From positions 1 through 64,000 of the forward strand of contig NW_017567023.1 of assembly GCF_001661265.1 (NCBI RefSeq): DNA of 64,000 bases, in the 5' to 3' direction. Positions 50,702-60,066 of this stretch are shown one piece after another (within the stretch, counting starts at the first letter, position 1; every line of letters begins with the position of its first letter). The position numbers were made by a program, and so were the translations under genes. The DNA comes from Saitoella complicata NRRL Y-17804 (taxonomy: Eukaryota > Ascomycota > Saitoellomycetes > Saitoellales > Saitoellaceae). Below the pieces are notes generated by a model that saw nothing but the letters and a program-made list of their open reading frames with translations, was not told where the DNA came from and ran no database searches.

Positions 50702-51706
50702 TCACTGCAAAGAGCGCCTTTTTCCACGCCCATTAAAGTCCTCAGCAGCCTCCCTAGGTGACCTCTGATACTCGTCAACAAACCCCTTCCTCAAACTCGA
50801 ATGCAAGTTCTTCACCACATTCGCCATATCACGCGGCATCTCCATCCCCTCGCCCTGCACCGCTCCAACATTAACCTCGCTCTGCACAAAGACAGACTTA
50901 CGAGGCAAGGTAAGATGGGTTGCGGGCGCAGAAACTGCCCCAGCCGCATCGAACGCGGGGTAGCAATTCGAGAGTCGGCGACTCTGTCGGAGGAAAGCGA
51001 GTTCGTTACCCCTCTGCGGCGCCCACTCGAGATCCTCATGCACCGACCTCCTCTTCTGCTTGCGCTGATCATCAGCGGAGACGCTGGCGTTCGCACACAT
51101 AGACTCCACATCAACCTGTGCCTTGGAGAGGCTGGAGGGGGTGGAGGTGGAGGGGACGTGGAGATCGTCAGTGGAAGAAAGAGCCGGCGGGAGGGTCCCG
51201 AAACGCTCGAAGTAGTCACCGTCAAGACTTGGGCATTGGTGACCGTAGTGGACGAAGTTGACGTCAAGAGAATCATCTCTCTCATCGCTCTCCTCCACCT
51301 CCTCGATCCCGTTCTCGAGGCTCAGGCCGGTGTGCGACTCCCACTCTTCGTGTTCGAACTCGAGATCGTCGGTAGGCGAATCCGTCAACCCGGGCGTAAC
51401 GGGGAAAGAGTTGTCGTCGGAGCCAGTACACCCCTCAAACGCCAGCATATTCGCCTGGAAATCCTCCGCTAGCATCCTTATCTCCTCCTTTGCTTCTCCT
51501 CCCTTGACGGGAGCACGAGGCAAGGGCTTAAGACCGAGGAAATCATCGTTCTCGACACGGAAGAGCGGGATGTTGATCGGTGCCGGTGTTCCCGGTTTAC
51601 GATTTGAAGAGGTGCGGTTGAGATTGGAGGGAGGACGGCGGGAGGGGTAGGAGGACGGGGACCAGGTCCAGGTGTTTATGTCGAAGGTTGGGGAGTTGAG
51701 GGACAT
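50702..51706 (-). CDS. Ser/Glu-rich protein, unknown
   Basis: 334 residues, single exon, no recognised domain. The N-terminal 100 residues are Pro/Ser/Arg-rich with TWTWSPSSYPSRRPPSNLNR; an acidic middle (about 105-150) and several Arg-x-x-Ser stretches (KQKRRSVHEDLEW, RQSRRLSNCYP) follow. The C-terminus has a short amphipathic block (DMANVVKNLHSSLRKGFVDEYQRSPREAAEDF) that may be the only folded part. The steady single-frame openness and start context support a real gene. It could be a phosphorylated regulator (inference). Confidence 0.65.
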   Translation of the reverse strand: MSLNSPTFDINTWTWSPSSYPSRRPPSNLNRTSSNRKPGTPAPINIPLFRVENDDFLGLKPLPRAPVKGGEAKEEIRMLAEDFQANMLAFEGCTGSDDNSFPVTPGLTDSPTDDLEFEHEEWESHTGLSLENGIEEVEESDERDDSLDVNFVHYGHQCPSLDGDYFERFGTLPPALSSTDDLHVPSTSTPSSLSKAQVDVESMCANASVSADDQRKQKRRSVHEDLEWAPQRGNELAFLRQSRRLSNCYPAFDAAGAVSAPATHLTLPRKSVFVQSEVNVGAVQGEGMEMPRDMANVVKNLHSSLRKGFVDEYQRSPREAAEDFNGRGKRRSLQ

Positions 51707-53243
51707 GGTGGAAGTGTGTGTGGGATGTATGCTGCTGTGATCGAGGTGGATCGAAGTCGCGAACGTTCCTTGAACGCAGACGGAGTGTATGCTATTCGTT
51801 GATCTTAGCTTGAGTCTTCGTCGTAGGCGTTAACTTTGTTGAAGTTCGAGTTGTAGTTGAAGTGAGGTCCGAGGTTTATGCTCTCTATTTGTATCTTCTG
51901 ATCTCGGGGCCTGGTGCGTGATGAATCCGGGCCGATGTCTGATCTCCCCACATGGTCAGCACCCACCCTATATAATGCCCACTGCCTCGGGCCAGCAGCT
52001 AAACTTACCTAGGTTCCTGCTACACGTTCGTTTCAGTATGGTTCATTCGTCTACCCAGGCCGACTCCAGCTCATCCTTGTATTTCTCGAAGTTCTCCAGC
52101 GTAGCATTTGTTTCCAATTTGCCGCAATAGGCAGCTGCAAGGCGCACCGACCTCGACAACGCCAGAGACGCCTCGTGCACCGCTGACAAGAGAATCGAGA
52201 ATGCATGACGAAAGGCGTAGCCAAAAGAGGAGCTTGTTATTTTTAGAATGCTACATCCGGAAGGCCGTGGAAGTCCGGCTGTGTTGCCTACATGTTACGT
52301 GGAGGGATCAGTGAGGGAAGAGGAGAGAACCAGGCACTGGGGATGAGATGAGTCGGCTGATGATAACATGTAGACGAGCGATGAACATTCATGGCGTGAC
52401 ACATGTTGGTCGATGCGAGACCCTCGGGGTGATGAAGATCAGAACATCTCGAGCCGTGCATCTGCGCTGTCGAGAGAAGGGTTTGGCCGGTGGGCCGTGC
52501 CTTTGTAACATGGATTTAGAGTGTTTGAAAACGGAGGAACGGGCTTTAAGACTTCTTTTGACGAGCTGCCAAGACGCGGGAAAAGGTGGGTCGCGGGATC
52601 TCGGATGGTCAAGCAACCGCGAAGGGCGAAGGCCCGCGGGTCCGTGCATGGCGATGCTCATCCTCATCGCTCATCCCGGTCTGTCACCCACTTCAAGTGC
52701 GGCTAGCTATCGGAGGGTTTGAACCAGTTGTAGTCGTGGAACCAGTGAACTGGCAGGTGAGCAAGGTTTCTCTTCAACCGTTCTCAGATGGTGAACTTAT
52801 TGCGGCCCTTAAGCAATGAGTAATCACCGTGAGTAACCTACTCCTTGGCCACACGCAAAGATATCGACTCTTAAAAGCTCATCCGTTCCGTTTTCTTTTC
52901 CTCCGCTGTAACTCATTGCCGGTGTGGGAGTACTATTTCGTTTCAGGTTTAGGCCAGGCACCTAGGCTATATTTAGTCGGCTGAGGCTCATCCCTCAGTT
53001 TACTAACTTACCAACTCACCAATGGGGGTAGTCAATTAGGGTGGATCCCCGGCTATCGACTACAAAGGCCCGGATCTGACGAGACTTTTCTTTGTGAAGC
53101 CCTTGCTACGTGATATAAATGGCACGTCACGGACTGTCGTGAGGAATGGATATGCAACAGCCGAAGACACCGTGGGAACGCATCGTCCAAACATGGTTAA
53201 TACTTTTATTGAAATGGAAGTCCGCAACGTAAAACACTTATCA
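51707..53243. other. 1.5-kb intergenic region, nothing recognised
   Basis: It contains the upstream region of the Ser-rich gene and of tRNA-Gly copy 3. Overlapping short frames (for example 52348-52722) have no domain content. No inverted or tandem repeat was seen. Confidence 0.45.
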
Positions 53244-53314
53244 GCATCGGTGGTCCAACGGTATGATGTGCGCTTGCCATGCGCGCGACCCGGGTTCGAC
53301 TCCCGGCCGATGCA
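53244..53314 (+). tRNA. tRNA-Gly (GCC), copy 3
   Basis: 71 nt, identical to copies 1 and 2 but on the plus strand. A T10 tract at about 53322-53331 provides a strong RNA polymerase III terminator. Confidence 0.96.
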
Positions 53315-53588
53315 TGTTCTGTTTTTTTTTGTAATTTCTCCTCGGAAAGTTCTCCGGATGTCGAACATTAGGGCTTCAGTTTTAAGCAGGCCACTAAGGT
53401 TACGCCATTTGCGGGAGAGATGTCAAATGAAAATGCCTCTTTATGGTATCTAGAGATGTTGCTCCTCATGATGGAGGTCTACTATCTGTCCGGCGTATAC
53501 GGCTAGCCGTCGCGCCCTGCTCCTTCATCACTCGTTGTCCCCTATCAAATTTGTAAAAGCTCGCTACCATACCCATTGTCAGACTCAT

Positions 53589-54431
53589 CTAATCATCCTT
53601 TGGCCTCTCCAACTGCTGTACCCCAGGTAGTCTCCTAACAACGAACCCCCTAACCAACCCTCTTACCCCCTCATCCCCTTCATCCTCCTCAAACATAACC
53701 CCCAACGTCCGATCTTGCACAACCTCCTCCACACTCCATCCCCTCGTCCTAAACAAATCGAAGAAACTCAAATCCTTCTCCGCGAATTTCGGACGATGGG
53801 AGGAATAGAAAACGAGGATGGCGGCGGAGGGGTTGTGGGAGTGGGAGGCAAGGGTATGGAGACAGGTGCGGTACATTGCTTCGTGTTGGGAGTGGTTGAA
53901 GAGGAGGTCGGAGAGGATGAGGTAGTCGAAGGGTGGGGAGAGCTCCGTCACGTCTGTTCCCCAGACAAAACCCCGTACCTCGATCTTCCCTCTGGCCTCC
54001 TCCCCAGTGATGTTCGCATCGACGTTACAGTCTAAATTCTCCATCAAGTCCCGATCCGGGTAGTCCGTGACAACGACTCTTCCAGCCCCAGCCCGTGCGG
54101 CGGCCAGACTTGGTAATCCTGCTCCTGCACCCAACTCAAGCACCGACTTGCCTGCGATGTCAGGGATTTGGGTAAGGATGTATTGTGCGAAGATCTGGGA
54201 TGCGTGCCAGAGGTGGTGTCCCCAAAGCGGATGAGAACCTACTAGCCGGAGGTTTATGGATTCGCCGGGAAGGGAGGGGTGGGTGTATTTAGTGAATGTG
54301 GGAGGAGGGGGTGGTGGAGGTGAGGGTTCCTGGTACAGAAGTTAGATTGATTCGCACAAGGGAGAGTGAAAAAAACGTACTCTGAACATATCAAAGGCGG
54401 CATCGCCGTTATCTGAGGCTGTATCCGACAT
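53589..54431 (-). CDS. EFM7: EFM7/NNT1, translation elongation factor methyltransferase
   Basis: Exon 1 (54431-54381, MSDTASDNGDAAFDMFR) and exon 2 (54329-53589) flank a 51-nt intron (GTACGT...TCTAACTTC...CCAG) and give 263 residues, matching yeast Efm7 (Nnt1) in length. DMFREPSPPPPPPTF, LVGSHPLWGHHLWHASQ, then VLELGAGAGLPSLAAARAGAG and VVVTDYPDRDLMENL are close family signatures; FDYLILSDLLFNHS is motif IV. Efm7 trimethylates the N-terminus and methylates Lys3 of eEF1A in yeast. An ATTGCAAT motif is only 5 bp upstream of the ATG. Confidence 0.93.
54330..54380 (-). other. Intron of EFM7
   Basis: 51 nt, GTACGT donor, CTAAC branch, CCAG acceptor, phase 0 between MFR and EPSPPP. Confidence 0.88.
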
Positions 54432-54720
54432 CGTGATTGCAATTGTGGGGGTGTTAATGTGGAGATGCAGGCCTTCGAGGTCGCAAGAAATAAAGTTGCA
54501 GCGGGAGTGTAACGTAGATCATGCCCTCAATGACACACAATCCAGGAAACATAAAAGCTCTTGAAATAATTTGCAAATGAGAGTGTTCAATCAATTCCCA
54601 CGAAGTTTCAGTTTCACATCTCGGCGTCTCGGTAAGGTCATGGAGCCGAGGAATGCACACGTAACATAACCTCATAATTATCCTTGAGCCCAGCTTCATA
54701 TCCAAGACAAACCATCGACT

Positions 54721-55218
54721 ATGATTCTCATTCCTTCTGAATACGGAGTACGTCCTTTTCTTCTTTACTTCTTTCCCCTTCTCTCGCTCATCATGCCCAA
54801 ATAGTACGTCATCCTCGTGGCGACCCTCTCCACGGTCGTCAACCTCTGGCACGGCATCAACGTCGGCCAAACCCGCAAAGCCGCCGGCGTTCCCTACCCC
54901 ATCGCCTACGCCTCCGACCAGGAAGCCGCCTCCGACCCCAAGAAGAACAAGTTCAACTGCGCCGTCCGTGCGCACGCCAACTTCACCGAGAACTACTCCG
55001 CGTTCTTGGTTACCTTGATTTTCGGTGGTTTGAACTACCCCGTCGCGAGTGCCGCTTGTGGTGCGGTGTATCTCGCTGGAAGGGTTATTTACACTTTGGG
55101 GTACACTACTGGTGACCCGGATAAGAGGGCTAGGGGTTTCATGTTCCACATTGGTGAGCTTGGACTTTTGGTTTTGAGCGGATTGACTGGATACAAGGCC
55201 ATCACTCAGGGTATCTAA
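54721..55218 (+). CDS. MAPEG protein, microsomal glutathione S-transferase 3-like
   Basis: Exon 1 (54721-54747, MILIPSEYG) and exon 2 (54805-55218) flank a 57-nt intron and give 146 residues. YVILVATLSTVVNLWHGINVG, RAHANFTENYSAFL, then AACGAVYLAGRVIYTLGYTTGD and the last helix match the MGST3 branch of MAPEG. Four membrane helices are expected. FNCAVRAHANFTEN holds the Arg and Asn that bind glutathione in the family. The protein is likely an ER membrane enzyme of lipid-peroxide or leukotriene-like conjugation. Codon use is highly biased. The tandem downstream copy is degenerate. Confidence 0.93.
54748..54804 (+). other. Intron of the MAPEG gene
   Basis: 57 nt, GTACGT donor and AAATAG acceptor, phase 0; joins SEYG to YVILVA as in MGST3. 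Confidence 0.85.
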
Positions 55219-55479
55219 AGGCATACCGTGTGCATGTTGAACATTTAGACCAGACTTTAGCGAGAGATAGCTGTTGTTGGTATTTGCTTAATTTTCGAAG
55301 AATTCGCACGACTTGACCACCCGGGCGCTTCGGAAGTCCATGGATCCGAGAGCCTGCATCTATGCTAGGTGTCCATAACGAAACCGTGTATTCGTTCTCA
55401 ACCCTGCTTTGCTCCACTTCGTCTTACTAATGAGTGATCATTTCACCATGATCCACCCTCGTTGGTCCCCAAAGTCGCT

Positions 55480-55960
55480 ATTACCCATCTTCACACATAG
55501 TTCGTATGGCTCGTCACAGCCGCCTCTACGGGCGTTAGTGATTGGCTCTCAGCCATCGTCCTCCGCGTCGCCAGAGCCGCCTCATTCCCTACCCTCCAAT
55601 TACGCCCTCTTCCCTGACCCTTCCCCTCCCACCTCCATCTTCGCTCCCGTCCCTTGGGCTTCCAGACTCTACTACACCGACCCCGCTCACATGTACGACC
55701 GCCTCGTCAGCGCCAACACAGACAACTTCCACGACGACTTCCCCATGTTTATCATAGCACTTCTCCTTGCTGGGTGGGAATACCCAATTAGGAGTGCGTG
55801 CTATGGCATGGTGTATTTGGGTGGACGTGTGTGTTGGACGCTGGGGTTTACGACGGGTGACCTGGCGACGACGATCTTAGGTTAGTTTCTTTATTTGGGA
55901 AATTTAGAGTTGGTGTTCTTGAGTTATTGTGCGTTCTTGGCGTTCTTGGAGGCCATGGAC
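55480..55960 (+). pseudogene. Degenerate tandem copy of the MAPEG gene
   Basis: FVWLVTAASTGVSDWLSA (from 55502, directly after an ACATAG acceptor-like site, as in the intact gene) is in one frame. RLYYTDPAHMYDRLVSAN, FHDDFPMFIIALLLAGWEYPIR and YGMVYLGGRVCWTLGFTTGD continue in another. A final hydrophobic piece (ELVFLSYCAFLAFLEAM) lies beyond a stop. The order mirrors the MAPEG gene 500 bp upstream, so it is a tandem duplicate. No splice pattern that I can see joins the pieces, so it is probably a pseudogene, though assembly error is possible. Confidence 0.75.
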
Positions 55961-56092
55961 TGCCGATAAACATCCACTCGAACCCCCTACTACACGGCCG
56001 ATGTAAATAACTTTGTCAATGTGCAATGCAATGTATTCCTCAGAAATGCTCCTCTATCCTCCCCCTCCGCCTTCCCAAGCACCACCCCACAC

Positions 56093-58003
56093 CTACTTAA
56101 ACTTACTACTCTTAACCAACCCTGCCTTAATACCCGTACTCTCACCCCCATAAGCCCCCTTCTGCCCAGTATACACCGCCCTCTGAGACTTAACCTTCTT
56201 CTTCGCCTTCTCATACTTGATCCTCTTCTTAACACGCGCATTCCTGTTTTCCTTGGGCTTGCGCGCGGTAAGACCACGGTTCTTCTCGATTTGGCGGTTG
56301 ATGCCGCGTTTGCCTTCGTGGTCTTCTGCTTCGAAGTGAGTGCCCTTTGAGGCAAGGACGGCGGCGTCGTAAGAGTCTTTTTTGGCGGATTTGAGGGATT
56401 TGGAGGTGGTGGCGATGGATTGGTAGTAGGCTTCTGCATCGCCGTCCTCGCCGGCGTCCATGGCTGCGGCTCTGAGAGCCTTGGCCTCAGCGAAGTCGTT
56501 GTCGTCATACTCCTCCTCCCCATCCAAATCCGCTCCAGCCTTACCCATCCCCCTAGCCCTCGCCTCCCTCTCAAGACGTTCCTGCCGTTCCCTGTTACGC
56601 TCTTTATACGGCACATCCTCATCTCCACCATATTTGTTCGCAGTGGACCTCTTGGCGGATTTTTGGTCAATTTGGGCGGCGTAGAAGCGGAGGGTTTTGC
56701 GGCGGGAAGCTTTGTCTTCGGCGTCGACGGCGGCGAGGACGTTGGAGTCGGCAAAGTCGTCGCCTGTTGCTGTTTTGCGCCTTTTGACGCGAGAGGATTT
56801 CTTGAGGGCGCGGAAGGCGGCTTCGAGGTCTTCGTCGTCTTCCGTGGTGGCGGCGGTGTTGACAGACTTCTTGCCGGCGCGTGCGGCAGGTTCCGGGGAG
56901 AGACGGATATCGTCCAAATCGAAATCCATATCGTCCATGTCCTCCTCATCCTCCGAGTACTCCCTCGCCCTCTTCGCCCCCTTCTTCTGCTGCTTCGTCT
57001 TCCTCATCGGCGCGAGCTCCTCGACCTCAGATTGCTCATCTTCCGCATCGGAAGGAAGGTCGACGGCGTCGTAATCGACCGCAAATTCCTTCACTTTCTC
57101 CCATGCTTGTCTACATCTCACAAGGGAAACCATAACGGGGTGATCCCTCAACACACGATGTCCATAACCCTCTTCCTCGGGCGCGGACTTGAGCGCAAAG
57201 TAGATTGCCATCACGCCGAGGTAGGAAGAGAGAGCGGCGTACTGGAGGGTGATGATGTCGTGTTGTGGATGACGGGGACGCTGGGCGAGAAGCGCAAGCG
57301 GTGCGAGTTGGGGCTGCAGCCGAGTGAATTCTGCAGCGAGGGGACCGAGTTCAGGCGACAACTTTGACAAGAGTGCTTTAAGCTCTGCTTTTGGCAAGTC
57401 CTTGTTGATGGCGGTGGGAAGTTGCTCGAGCACCATACCCTGTTCACCTCCTTCTTCCTCGGCATCCGCTTTCCATTCCTCTAGGTCGTCGAGGAAATCA
57501 TCAGCAGCCAAGTGAGCGAGCTGCTTTTTCTGGAGACGAATAGCTTCGGCTTCCTCTTCCTTTGCGGCGTCTTCCTCATCGGTAACTTCGTCAGCGCCGT
57601 AGTATGCCTTCTTCTTGCCACCCCAGCCTTGGCGGTCAAATTGCTCCTCTTCATCAACCTCCTCTTCCTCATCATCTAAATCATCTCCCATATCGTCCTC
57701 CTCCTCCTCCTCATCTTCTGAGTCCTCAAAAGCGCCACCCATAACCTCCTCATCACTCGCCTCCAAATGCTCATTCCCTTCATACCCAACACCCCTGCCT
57801 CTCCTCCTCGGATCATTCCCTAAGAAAATCTTATCCCTCTCCTCGTGGAATTGGTCTTCGTCATCGTGCTCGATGTCGTCCCAGGTATTCACTGCCTTGA
57901 TCGAGGCACGGCCGCCGCGGATTTCGTCGTCGGAGTCGGAGTGGTAGGAGGGAGCCGCTGCTACGGGAGCAGAAGAGGACTTCTTTGACCCCTTTTTCGG
58001 CAT
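56093..58003 (-). CDS. SAS10: Sas10/Utp3, small-subunit processome protein
   Basis: 636 residues from MPKKGSKKSSS at 58003; the frame continues upstream but without support. Acidic blocks dominate about 60-160. A central helical domain (about 190-330, LPKAELKALLSKLSPEL...YAALSSYLGVMAIYFALK) is the Sas10/Utp3/C1D region. The C-terminal Sas10 domain (about 550-636) has HEGKRGINRQIEKNRGLTARKPKENRNARVKKR and ends GLVKSSKFK. Sas10 is a nucleolar component of the 90S pre-ribosome needed for 18S rRNA production. It is transcribed divergently from the SWIM-RING gene. Confidence 0.95.
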   Translation of the reverse strand: MPKKGSKKSSSAPVAAAPSYHSDSDDEIRGGRASIKAVNTWDDIEHDDEDQFHEERDKIFLGNDPRRRGRGVGYEGNEHLEASDEEVMGGAFEDSEDEEEEEDDMGDDLDDEEEEVDEEEQFDRQGWGGKKKAYYGADEVTDEEDAAKEEEAEAIRLQKKQLAHLAADDFLDDLEEWKADAEEEGGEQGMVLEQLPTAINKDLPKAELKALLSKLSPELGPLAAEFTRLQPQLAPLALLAQRPRHPQHDIITLQYAALSSYLGVMAIYFALKSAPEEEGYGHRVLRDHPVMVSLVRCRQAWEKVKEFAVDYDAVDLPSDAEDEQSEVEELAPMRKTKQQKKGAKRAREYSEDEEDMDDMDFDLDDIRLSPEPAARAGKKSVNTAATTEDDEDLEAAFRALKKSSRVKRRKTATGDDFADSNVLAAVDAEDKASRRKTLRFYAAQIDQKSAKRSTANKYGGDEDVPYKERNRERQERLEREARARGMGKAGADLDGEEEYDDNDFAEAKALRAAAMDAGEDGDAEAYYQSIATTSKSLKSAKKDSYDAAVLASKGTHFEAEDHEGKRGINRQIEKNRGLTARKPKENRNARVKKRIKYEKAKKKVKSQRAVYTGQKGAYGGESTGIKAGLVKSSKFK

Positions 58004-58353
58004 TTTGATGTCGTTCAAGGGTGAGCTGCAGGCCTTCGAGGTTTTGCCTTCAGTGCTCGAACTTAGAAAAAGTTGGAGGATTAGGCAGGGTGAGACGCAC
58101 CGATAAGTGACATTCACAAGTTTGGTGAGGTTCAAAAAGATTAGGGTGATATGTTCCAAAATGTCTATGATAAAGTTTGATCTTTTATGTGAAGCAACGG
58201 CTTGTCAAGTCGCCGGTTCTCCCGCAATGGGAAAGCAACGTTACAGCAGTAGCTTGCATCCCATACGCCCGTCCAAACACCGGTGTCCTATCCATCGATC
58301 AAAGAGCAACCCCTCCTCTCAGAGCCGCTGTATTCAAGTTGCCTTGCCAGAAG
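58004..58353. promoter_or_regulatory. Divergent SAS10 / SWIM-RING promoter
   Basis: 350 bases. TGCAGGCCTTCGAGGT at 58027-58042, 24 bp upstream of the SAS10 start, is repeated exactly at 54466-54481 upstream of EFM7 in the same orientation. The frame of the SWIM-RING gene is open through much of this region but lacks an ATG. Confidence 0.45.
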
Positions 58354-59724
58354 ATGACTGCAATACAAGCTTCTTCCGCCACCGGTACCGCCATGGCAGC
58401 TAGGGCCCCTTCTACTCGCAAACGCAAAACACCTGTCAAATACGAGGAAGAACAGTCAAGCGACTTGGAAGCTCGCGCGGCACCGGTGAAACGAACACGC
58501 AGGGTTCAGGTGAAGAAAGAGGAGGCGGAGGATACGGATTTAGTCTCTGCACCTGTTGCAAAGAAGGCACGCGGACGGCCGAGGAAAGTGAAGAGCGAGA
58601 TCAAGGAGGAGGAGAGCATGGAAACCACACCGGCGCTGCCTGAGGTGAAGACCGAGGAGACCGCATCAACCCGGCGTACCCGCAGCCGCAAGCCAAAAGA
58701 CGAACTTCACCAACTCCTCTCCTTACCGCCTCCCCCCACCAAAAAGCCCCGAACCAAGAAACCCGCACCACCCGCTCCAGACCTCAGCGCCTACCTCTCC
58801 TACCCCCCCACCCTCCTCCCAACCTTCCTCCCACCCCACGTCCGAGACCGACCGACCCCTTTCCTACGACACTGCCCTCCAGCAGTCGAATCTCGAATCG
58901 CCCGCGTCATCTCCCAACGCCTATTCCTAGTCCACACCGAACTCCCCTCCTCCTCCAACTACGCAATCTTCCACGTCCTAGGCTCAACAGGCAACGTCTA
59001 CCTCACAACCCTCCAACAACGCCCCCACTGCACATGTCCCGACTACGCCTTCTCCGGGCGAAGGAGGGATGGGAGGGGCGTGATGTGTAAACATGTGTTG
59101 TTTGTGTTGGTGAAGGTGTGTAAGGTTCGTGGGGCGCTGTGTTGGCAGAGTGGGTTTGGGAGGGAGGAGGTGGAGGGGATGGTTGAGGGGCTGAGGGGGA
59201 GAGCGAGGGAGGGGGATGAGGCGGGGATTAGGGTTTCGAGAGAGGTTAGGGAGTTCTATCTTGGGCGGGAGACGACACCGGAGGGTGGAGTGGTCAAGTC
59301 TGAGGTTAAGAGTGAGGAGGGTCGGGCAGAGGAAGAGGGAGTTGAGGTGCATAATGGGGCCCACCGCAAACCTCTCACAGGCGACTGTCCGATCTGCTAC
59401 GAAGACCTCTCCTCATCCACACCGTCCCCATCTTCTACCGTATGGTGCAAAGCCGCATGCGGAAACAACATCCACGCAGAATGTTTCGGGGAGTGGGCGA
59501 AATCACTAAAGCGCTCCTCCAAGAGTGTTACTTGTGTTTATTGTCGGACGGAATGGGTTGGGCCAGAGAACGAGAAGAAGAAGGGTAGTGGAAGAGGGAG
59601 GGGAGGGAGTGCGGTTGTGGGGAATGGGAGGGTGGTAAGGAATGGAGGGTGGAGGTTTGTGAATTTGGGGCATATGGTGCCGGCGATGGAGACGGCTGTT
59701 GCGCCGGATGCTGGTCATGAATAG
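58354..59724 (+). CDS. SWIM-RING zinc-finger protein with AT-hook
   Basis: 456 residues from the first in-frame ATG (58354); a second ATG at 58393 in good context is an alternative. A basic N-tail with KKARGRPRKVK (about 70) is an AT-hook. A SWIM zinc finger follows at about 225-252 (CTCPDY...MCKHVLFVLVKV). A RING-type finger spans about 345-397 (CPICYEDL...CKAACGNNIHAECFGEWAK...CVYCR). SWIM plus RING is the MEX/ZSWIM2 layout, where RING is a ubiquitin E3 and SWIM aids target binding. The substrate is unknown; the AT-hook hints at chromatin association (inference). Single exon. Confidence 0.88.
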   Translation: MTAIQASSATGTAMAARAPSTRKRKTPVKYEEEQSSDLEARAAPVKRTRRVQVKKEEAEDTDLVSAPVAKKARGRPRKVKSEIKEEESMETTPALPEVKTEETASTRRTRSRKPKDELHQLLSLPPPPTKKPRTKKPAPPAPDLSAYLSYPPTLLPTFLPPHVRDRPTPFLRHCPPAVESRIARVISQRLFLVHTELPSSSNYAIFHVLGSTGNVYLTTLQQRPHCTCPDYAFSGRRRDGRGVMCKHVLFVLVKVCKVRGALCWQSGFGREEVEGMVEGLRGRAREGDEAGIRVSREVREFYLGRETTPEGGVVKSEVKSEEGRAEEEGVEVHNGAHRKPLTGDCPICYEDLSSSTPSPSSTVWCKAACGNNIHAECFGEWAKSLKRSSKSVTCVYCRTEWVGPENEKKKGSGRGRGGSAVVGNGRVVRNGGWRFVNLGHMVPAMETAVAPDAGHE

Positions 59725-60066
59725 GAAGTGAGTGAGATTTTGAGGAAGTGTAAGTTATGGAGGAACGGGGCCGGTATAAGCCCGAAAATGTTTAGGGTTG
59801 GGATTGGGAGTTTTATTGTTGAGATACCATCAATTGGCTATGTAGGAAGAGCCATATATTTAATCCGACGATGTACCACGAAGTCCTATCAATTCAAGTC
59901 CTGCTCTCGAATTGCAAGTCTTTCCAAGTCCCAACTTTGGTCCTCCAGCCAGTCACGTGCTAGCTAGTGCGCGCGCTCGACCAAAAGTGCGAGTGCCGGT
60001 GTCTACTGCCGTTTCCTCGTCCAGCACCAGCACAGTCGATCCATCCATCAGTTTCGACAAGTCAAG
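59725..60066. promoter_or_regulatory. RPL10a promoter region
   Basis: 342 bases. A TATATTTAAT stretch at about 59862 and AATTGCAAG near 59918 lie 150-200 bp before the RPL10a ATG. No gene recognised. Confidence 0.45.
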
